NCBI RefSeq assembly: GCF_013284245.2
Contig: NZ_CP085876.1
Location: 5,590,001 to 5,654,000 of the forward strand
Direction of reading: 5' to 3'
DNA from: Brevibacillus sp. DP1.3A
GTDB taxonomy: Bacteria > Bacillota > Bacilli > Brevibacillales > Brevibacillaceae
DNA: 64,000 bases
Shown: piece by piece, positions 59,773 through 64,000 of the stretch
Layout: each line of letters starts with the position of its first letter
How positions within the stretch are numbered: the stretch's first letter is position 1
Translations under genes and position numbers: made by a program
Notes under the pieces: model-generated
The model's database searches: none
The model's input: the letters and a program-made list of their open reading frames with translations, nothing else
What the model was told of the DNA's origin: nothing

Positions 59773-61155
59773 ATGACAACGAATAAAAAAGAACAAGACG
59801 CCAGCATCCGTGTCGGCCAGCAAATGACGCTCACGATCAAGAGCTTGGGCATTAATGGCGAAGGGATCGGCTATTTTAAAAGAAAAATCGTTTTTGTAGA
59901 GGGTGCCCTCCCTGGAGAGGTCGTCCATGCAGAGGTAACCGAGGCAAGAGAAAAATACGCGACCGCGCGTCTTTTACGAGTCGTTGAAAAATCAGCATCT
60001 CGAACAAAGCCCCCCTGTCCAGTCTATGCGGAGTGTGGCGGATGCAGCTTGCAGCACATGGATTATGCGGCACAACTCGCGAGCAAGCAGGAAATCGTCA
60101 TCGAGTCACTGCGCAAGTACGCTCGACTGAATCAGCCACCAGTCTCCCCTACGATTGGTATGGATAACCCGTGGTCCTACCGAAATAAAGCACAGTTTCA
60201 GGTGGGCAAGGAAAAAGGCAAGCTCATCGCTGGGCTGTATCAAACAGGCAGCCACAAGCTCGTCAACTTGGAAGGCTGTCAGGTGCAGCATGAAGCGACA
60301 ACGAAAATCGTCCAAGCAGCGAAGCAAATCATCGAGGAGCTCGGAATTCCGATCTACGACGAGAAAAAGCAGACGGGCGTCATCCGCACGATCGTAGCTC
60401 GTGTCGCTTTTGTTACGGGTGAAACGCAATTAACACTTGTAACGGCTACCCCAGAAATCCCACGGGTGAAAGAGCTACTTTTGGAGCTGCGTACGAGACT
60501 GCCTGAACTCGTAGGAATCGCGCAAAACGTAAACACGCAAAAAACATCGCTTGTTTTCGGTGACAAGACAGTATCGTTGTGGGGCAAGGCCTCCATTGCT
60601 GAAAAGCTGGGTGAGCTGTCCTTCGACTTGTCGGCTCGTGCCTTCTTCCAATTGAATCCCGAGCAGACGCAAAAGCTGTACAATCAGGTGAAAACGGCTG
60701 CTGGACTGACCGGAAAAGAGCTCGTGCTCGATTTGTATTGTGGTACAGGGACGATCGGCTTGTGGCTCGCTCCTTATGCCCGCGAGGTTCGCGGAATCGA
60801 GCTGATTCCTGAGGCTGTCGAAGATGCCAATCGCAATGCAGAGCGTAACCAAGCGGCGAATGCCAGCTTTTACGTGGGTCGTGCCGAGGTCTTGATGCCA
60901 AAATGGGCCAAACAAGGGACTCGACCGGATGTCGTCGTAGTCGACCCGCCACGGACTGGGCTGGATGATGCGCTGATTCGTTCTTTGTTGGATGTGCAGC
61001 CGAAGAAGATTGTGTATGTGTCTTGTAATCCTTCTACGCTGGCAAAGGATGTTGGGAAGCTCATGCAGCGTTATGAGTTAAAGAGCGTGCAGCCGGTGGA
61101 TATGTTCCCGCATACGGCGCATGTGGAAGCAGTCAGTTTGCTGGTAAAAAAATAG
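59773..61155 (+). CDS. rlmD: 23S rRNA (uracil-C5)-methyltransferase, RlmD/RlmCD type
   Basis: A 460-residue TrmA-family enzyme that methylates uracil in 23S rRNA (B. subtilis YefA/RlmCD acts at two positions). An N-terminal TRAM domain (about residues 15-70) leads to a Cys cluster (CPVYAECGGC) for an iron-sulphur centre. The SAM domain has LVLDLYCGTGTIGLWLA, and the catalytic Cys is in VYVSCNPSTLA. The ATG at 59773 follows TTGAGGAG; upstream extensions lack support. Confidence 0.93.
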   Translation: MTTNKKEQDASIRVGQQMTLTIKSLGINGEGIGYFKRKIVFVEGALPGEVVHAEVTEAREKYATARLLRVVEKSASRTKPPCPVYAECGGCSLQHMDYAAQLASKQEIVIESLRKYARLNQPPVSPTIGMDNPWSYRNKAQFQVGKEKGKLIAGLYQTGSHKLVNLEGCQVQHEATTKIVQAAKQIIEELGIPIYDEKKQTGVIRTIVARVAFVTGETQLTLVTATPEIPRVKELLLELRTRLPELVGIAQNVNTQKTSLVFGDKTVSLWGKASIAEKLGELSFDLSARAFFQLNPEQTQKLYNQVKTAAGLTGKELVLDLYCGTGTIGLWLAPYAREVRGIELIPEAVEDANRNAERNQAANASFYVGRAEVLMPKWAKQGTRPDVVVVDPPRTGLDDALIRSLLDVQPKKIVYVSCNPSTLAKDVGKLMQRYELKSVQPVDMFPHTAHVEAVSLLVKK

Positions 61156-61162
61156 AAAACAG

Positions 61163-61210
61163 AAAGGTGGCTAAACCTCTTGATACTTCTGGGGTTTAAC
61201 CACCTTTATT
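61163..61210 (+). terminator. rlmD terminator
   Basis: AAAGGTGGCTAAACCTC pairs with GGGGTTTAACCACCTTT-like arms around a short loop. Confidence 0.8.
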
Positions 61211-61296
61211 ACTCATTTCATGAAGATTCTTACTTGAAATAAGGCATTGACCACCTTTTAACCACACACAGATGCTTAATGGACTTTTTTTGTTAA

Positions 61297-61325
61297 GGCT
61301 CTGTTATCATTAATTGTTGTTTTTC
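61297..61325 (+). repeat. Left inverted repeat of the cassette
   Basis: It starts GGCTCTGTTATCATTAATTG; the first ten bases match the complement of the right end exactly and the rest partially. Confidence 0.55.
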
Positions 61326-61362
61326 ATTATTAAACTAACGGGCAGTCTTGTGAAATGGCGCA

Positions 61363-61371
61363 TGGTATAAT
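61363..61371 (+). promoter_or_regulatory. Extended -10 promoter of the acetyltransferase gene
   Basis: TGGTATAAT is an extended -10 element 41 bases before the ATG; no good -35 is visible. Confidence 0.5.
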
Positions 61372-61412
61372 ATGGCTAATAAAATTGGATTTTGTGAAGG
61401 GCTGGTAAAATA

Positions 61413-62045
61413 ATGGGTCCAGATATAAATAGTGTTTTTCCGATGAAAAATATCAGAAGCCTTTGTTTTTTAAAAAATGTAGTGATTAATCCAAATATTG
61501 AAGTTGGGGATTATACCTATTACGACGACTTGAATAACCCTTTAGGTTTTGAGAAAAACGTCCTTTATCATTTCGATTTTATAGGAGATAAACTGAAAAT
61601 CGGAAAGTTTTGTGCTATAGCATCCAACGCCAAATTTATTATGAATGGTGCGAATCATAATACAAATTCATTTACGACTTTTCCTTTTGGAGCATTTGGT
61701 GGAGATTGGGAATTCGGATTAAAGAATTTAAGTGGTGGATTCAAAAGTGATACAGTTATAGGGAACGATGTTTGGATAGGTTATAATGCTACAATTATGC
61801 CAGGGATTCATATAGGTGATGGTGCGATAATCGCAACAAATGCTGTAGTAACCAAAGATGTTCCGTCATATTCCATTGTAGGAGGGAACCCTGCGAAATT
61901 AATACGTTATAGATTTGACGAGGAGACGATTGAAATTCTCAATACTTTGAAGTGGTGGGAATGGGATATTGAAAAAATAACTGAATTTATTCCCGTTTTG
62001 ACAAGCAATAATACGGAAGCTTTAAAGGAACTTCTCAACACATAA
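61413..62045 (+). CDS. CatB-type O-acetyltransferase, Vat-like
   Basis: A 210-residue left-handed beta-helix (hexapeptide repeat) enzyme. VLYHFDFIGDKLKIGKFCAI, FIMNGANHNTN and IGNDVWIG-x6-MPGIHIGDGAIIA correspond closely to streptogramin A acetyltransferases (VatA). The catalytic His is in GANHN. The C-terminal KWWEWD segment is also shared. It may acetylate a streptogramin or another xenobiotic alcohol; sequence cannot settle resistance. The gene is AT-rich relative to the core and lies in a putative cassette. Confidence 0.87.
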   Translation: MGPDINSVFPMKNIRSLCFLKNVVINPNIEVGDYTYYDDLNNPLGFEKNVLYHFDFIGDKLKIGKFCAIASNAKFIMNGANHNTNSFTTFPFGAFGGDWEFGLKNLSGGFKSDTVIGNDVWIGYNATIMPGIHIGDGAIIATNAVVTKDVPSYSIVGGNPAKLIRYRFDEETIEILNTLKWWEWDIEKITEFIPVLTSNNTEALKELLNT

Positions 62046-62093
62046 TAAAAACTGGATTTGAACTATCGGGATCGATAGCTTAATAAAAGGCAT

Positions 62094-62121
62094 AAAACCC
62101 ACAATTAGTTTGTGGGTTTTG
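62094..62121 (+). terminator. Terminator after the acetyltransferase gene
   Basis: AAAACCCACAA pairs with TTGTGGGTTTT. Confidence 0.85.
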
Positions 62122-62135
62122 TTTCGGTTAAAAAT

Positions 62136-62158
62136 CAACACCAACGTTTAACAGAGCC
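62136..62158 (-). repeat. Right inverted repeat of the cassette
   Basis: Read on the minus strand it starts GGCTCTGTTAAACGTTGG, the partner of the left end at 61297. Confidence 0.55.
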
Positions 62159-62166
62159 TTTATTAA

Positions 62167-62561
62167 AGAGCTTACTAAGACTTAGATTCCAAAAATCAAA
62201 ATCATCTTCTTTCTTTTGGTAGATTAGTCCTTCCTGTTATTGAAATTGTTCAAAGTTAAAACTATGCAAATTAACATTTAGAAAAATACTATTTCCCCAA
62301 AAACACATGTATTATGTAGTGTAATAATACAATTTCAACATACTACAATATACGCAAGGCATCCTAAAGGTGCCTGCTCCAATTCCTTTCATCTCAAATC
62401 CATTCAATACATTAGCTGTGTTAACAGAATGTTTATTGTAGCAGAGGGCCACCCTCTGTTTTTTTATAAGACTATAATCATATTATGGATGAAGCTACCT
62501 TGATTTCGTATATAGACCAATAGCACGACGAATCTCAGTTTTATGAGTATGGGAGGACATT
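62167..62561 (+). other. AT-rich gene-free stretch ending in a terminator-like hairpin
   Basis: No frame with a ribosome site was found. A small GGCATC/GGTGCC hairpin lies near 62360. At 62442-62466 CAGAGGG pairs with CCCTCTG followed by seven T, a strong intrinsic terminator. It could end an unannotated small RNA starting near 62300; nothing else is recognisable. Confidence 0.4.
62442..62466 (+). terminator. Orphan intrinsic terminator
   Basis: CAGAGGG-CCA-CCCTCTG followed by seven T, with no protein gene upstream on the same strand since the acetyltransferase terminator. Confidence 0.7.
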
Positions 62562-63206
62562 ATGATAAAAATAGATAAAGATGGTGAAGCTTACTGGAGT
62601 TTAACCGTAGATTTAGGTGTTTTAGGTAAGTTCAATAGTATTTTTATAAATTTAGATGGATGCGATATTACAGGAGCAACCGATGATATGTCCCAAGACG
62701 AGAGGTTAGAAAAAGCAACACTATATTATGGGAATAGATTTAAAGAGTTAGAAGAGCATGCGGATTTTATAAGTGAGCAATTTCGAATGTGGATGATAAC
62801 GCACTTATGTGATATAGAATATCCATTTTGGGAAAATGGTAATGAAGATAAAGGAAGTGAAGATTACCCAGATTATATTGTAAAAGAAGAAATAAAAAAA
62901 TTTGAAGATGAGAATGAACAAGTGAAACATGATCCATATAGTCCAAGTCCGATTTATAAAGACATCCAAACATATAATGCTTATGCAAATAAAGATAACT
63001 TATCAAGTTATGATATTATAGCGAAATACTTACCGGTCCTTCATTTCAAAAAACTTGTAGATACAATTAGAGCTGATAGCATAGACACATATGAAGACAA
63101 CATAAACTTTCAAGTGAGCAGCGAGGTTTGCGGTGGTATGTTACTTTGCGCTACTTATGGAACAATCTATGCCAATAATGAGCTAGAAGTTACGCATAAT
63201 TGTTAA
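62562..63206 (+). CDS. Acidic protein of unknown function, immunity-like context
   Basis: A 214-residue soluble, strongly acidic protein with no recognised domain; the N-terminus looks beta-rich (AYWSLTVDLGVLG, FNSIFINLDG) and the middle contains an Asp/Glu-rich linker. GGGAGG precedes the ATG. AT-rich codon use and the overlap with the next gene suggest a transferred pair. Immunity proteins of polymorphic toxins often look like this, but that is inference. Confidence 0.6.
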   Translation: MIKIDKDGEAYWSLTVDLGVLGKFNSIFINLDGCDITGATDDMSQDERLEKATLYYGNRFKELEEHADFISEQFRMWMITHLCDIEYPFWENGNEDKGSEDYPDYIVKEEIKKFEDENEQVKHDPYSPSPIYKDIQTYNAYANKDNLSSYDIIAKYLPVLHFKKLVDTIRADSIDTYEDNINFQVSSEVCGGMLLCATYGTIYANNELEVTHNC

Positions 63207-63229
63207 TAAAAGAGAACATAGGAGGATAT

Positions 63230-63799
63230 ATGTCCTGGAGCAAATTGAAGAAACAACTGGAGAGCTTTCTCTGTCCTGCGTTATATGGAAGGGTCGAATA
63301 CAGTGCAACCGGTTACCGTTATTTACCTGATAAATCCGGAATTTGTTATATTGCCGTAGATAAAAAGAACGTACTTAATATGAGTGATATAACTAGCTCA
63401 ATCAGATGGTATCAGACGGAGCAGGAAATTAAGAATGATTCAGATATACAAATTCCTATCAACAATGAAGAAATTGAAGCAGTCAGAAAAGATACCAAGG
63501 GGATCGTACCGGAGGATCGTCTAAAAGTAATGGCAAGAAGTAGAAAAATATCAGAATATGCAAAGGAGCTTTTGTCAGCACAGGCATCATTAAGTAAATC
63601 AAATTTTATCGTTGTGGCTAATAGGTTTTTATCCATTTCTATAGAGGAAAGCATAGAGAGCAATGATATCTTATTGAATATTCTAGCCTTGGTGGACAGA
63701 AGAGTTGGAAAAAAGAGGATTTTAAATATGGCCGAGAAGATGAAGTTAAAGCATCCAATTGTGCAGTATTTTTATGAATTACGGCTTAGTACATTATGA
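63230..63799 (+). CDS. SF0329-family protein
   Basis: A 189-residue protein starting MSWSKLKKQLESFLCPAL, with GYRYLPDKSGICYIAVDKK and an ARSRKISEYAKELLSAQASL helix later. I recognise this as the SF0329 family, found scattered in genomic islands, of unknown function, with toxin-immunity neighbourhoods common. AGGAGG lies just before the ATG at 63230; an alternative start at 63200 would overlap the upstream gene. Confidence 0.72.
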   Translation: MSWSKLKKQLESFLCPALYGRVEYSATGYRYLPDKSGICYIAVDKKNVLNMSDITSSIRWYQTEQEIKNDSDIQIPINNEEIEAVRKDTKGIVPEDRLKVMARSRKISEYAKELLSAQASLSKSNFIVVANRFLSISIEESIESNDILLNILALVDRRVGKKRILNMAEKMKLKHPIVQYFYELRLSTL

Positions 63800-63834
63800 A
63801 AATAAATATCGTATAAATGAGTATCTGAATAAAA

Positions 63835-63874
63835 TAGGAAAGCACCCAAGCATGTATGCTTTCGTGCTTTCCTA
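63835..63874. terminator. Hairpin between SF0329 gene and convergent partial gene
   Basis: TAGGAAAGCAC pairs perfectly with GTGCTTTCCTA. The T-rich side is on the minus strand (TTTTAT), so it chiefly serves the partial gene. Confidence 0.7.
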
Positions 63875-63887
63875 TCAAACCAAACTG

Positions 63888-64000
63888 TTAGGAGGGAAAG
63901 TAGCCCTTTTTAAATAATTCGTACCATTGATTCAATTCATCGCCTTCTAATACGCCCAATCTCTCCAAAATATGTCTTGAAAACTCCAATGCACCGCTTC
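63888..64000 (-). CDS. C-terminal end of a gene cut by the window edge
   Basis: About 36 codons of a minus-strand frame end at the stop 63888-63890. The visible part is a helical segment (LEFSRHILERLGV, ELNQWYELFKKGYF). It is too short to assign. The gene is convergent with the SF0329 gene and precedes the hairpin at 63835. Confidence 0.5.
   Translation of the reverse strand, partial: SGALEFSRHILERLGVLEGDELNQWYELFKKGYFPS

Larger units (their letters stand above)
61289..62166 (+). mobile_element. Possible transposase-less insertion cassette carrying a vat-like gene
   Basis: GGCTCTGTTA at 61297-61306 is repeated in inverted orientation at 62149-62158, with further partial similarity inward (TGTTG, TTTT). 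Directly outside the tips lie TTTGTTAA (61289-61296) and TTTATTAA (62159-62166), an 8-base direct repeat with one mismatch, as expected for an old target duplication. The 862 bases inside contain only the acetyltransferase gene and its terminator, and no transposase. Confidence 0.55.

Noticed and set aside
1..64000. CRISPR arrays, tRNA or rRNA genes
   Set aside because: No regularly spaced direct repeats, no tRNA cloverleaf with the TTCGANTC loop and no rRNA-like sequence were noticed in the window.

Overview
The window looks like chromosomal DNA of an endospore-forming Firmicute, most likely Brevibacillus or a close Paenibacillaceae relative. Pointers are T-box and other Gram-positive riboswitches, AGGAGG ribosome binding sites with some GTG/TTG starts, a Lia-type envelope stress operon, sigma-K-like promoters and many orthologues of Bacillus subtilis genes. 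No rRNA, tRNA or CRISPR array was seen. Genes lie on both strands in short operons, often separated by clear hairpin terminators.

Layout. 1-7.8 kb: a truncated SH3-domain surface protein, perR with a PerR box, nth, an NDUFA9-like epimerase, cobalamin adenosyltransferase, a methyltransferase, an M42 peptidase, bcp, a winged-helix regulator and a HAD phosphatase. 7.8-13.6 kb: proS behind a proline T-box, ribU behind an FMN riboswitch, and an ABC-2 export operon. 13.6-20 kb: a PP2C-like phosphatase, hemL/gsaB, a 46-aa orphan, YugP, ComER, a hydroxyisobutyrate dehydrogenase homologue, a flavodoxin-like reductase and a decayed TctA fragment. 20-27 kb: two MFS transporters, an ABC exporter, ntdP, an acetyltransferase and fabL with a FapR-like operator. 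perR, bcp, gsaB, the ABC exporter, ntdP and fabL correspond to the B. subtilis ygaA-perR neighbourhood, here spread over 26 kb.

27-38 kb: a chemoreceptor, a sporulation-type cluster of small proteins under a sigma-K-like promoter, a Cof phosphatase, mutY, yfhP, an FMN-binding oxidoreductase, an ECF41 sigma factor with its carboxymuconolactone-decarboxylase partner and a matching promoter, a dioxygenase, sodA and a TauE/SafE permease. 38.2-38.7 kb holds no gene but two related palindromic elements of about 200 bases. 38.7-45.7 kb: leuA behind two tandem leucine T-boxes, a drug-efflux MFS with a divergent LysR regulator, small membrane proteins, a signal-less amidase with a sigma-K-like promoter, and prpE.

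45.8-50.4 kb is a Lia operon (liaI-liaH-methyltransferase-liaF-liaS-liaR). It is followed by a c-di-AMP riboswitch controlling an NlpC/P60 hydrolase, a two-component system, a cytochrome P450, bioY with a perfect BirA operator, ilvA with an isoleucine T-box, and rlmD.

From about 61.2 kb the DNA becomes AT-rich and accessory. A Vat-like O-acetyltransferase gene sits between inverted repeats flanked by a near-perfect 8-base direct repeat, suggesting a transposase-less insertion cassette. Next come an unknown acidic protein, an SF0329-family protein and the 3' end of another gene, an arrangement that resembles a toxin-immunity island.
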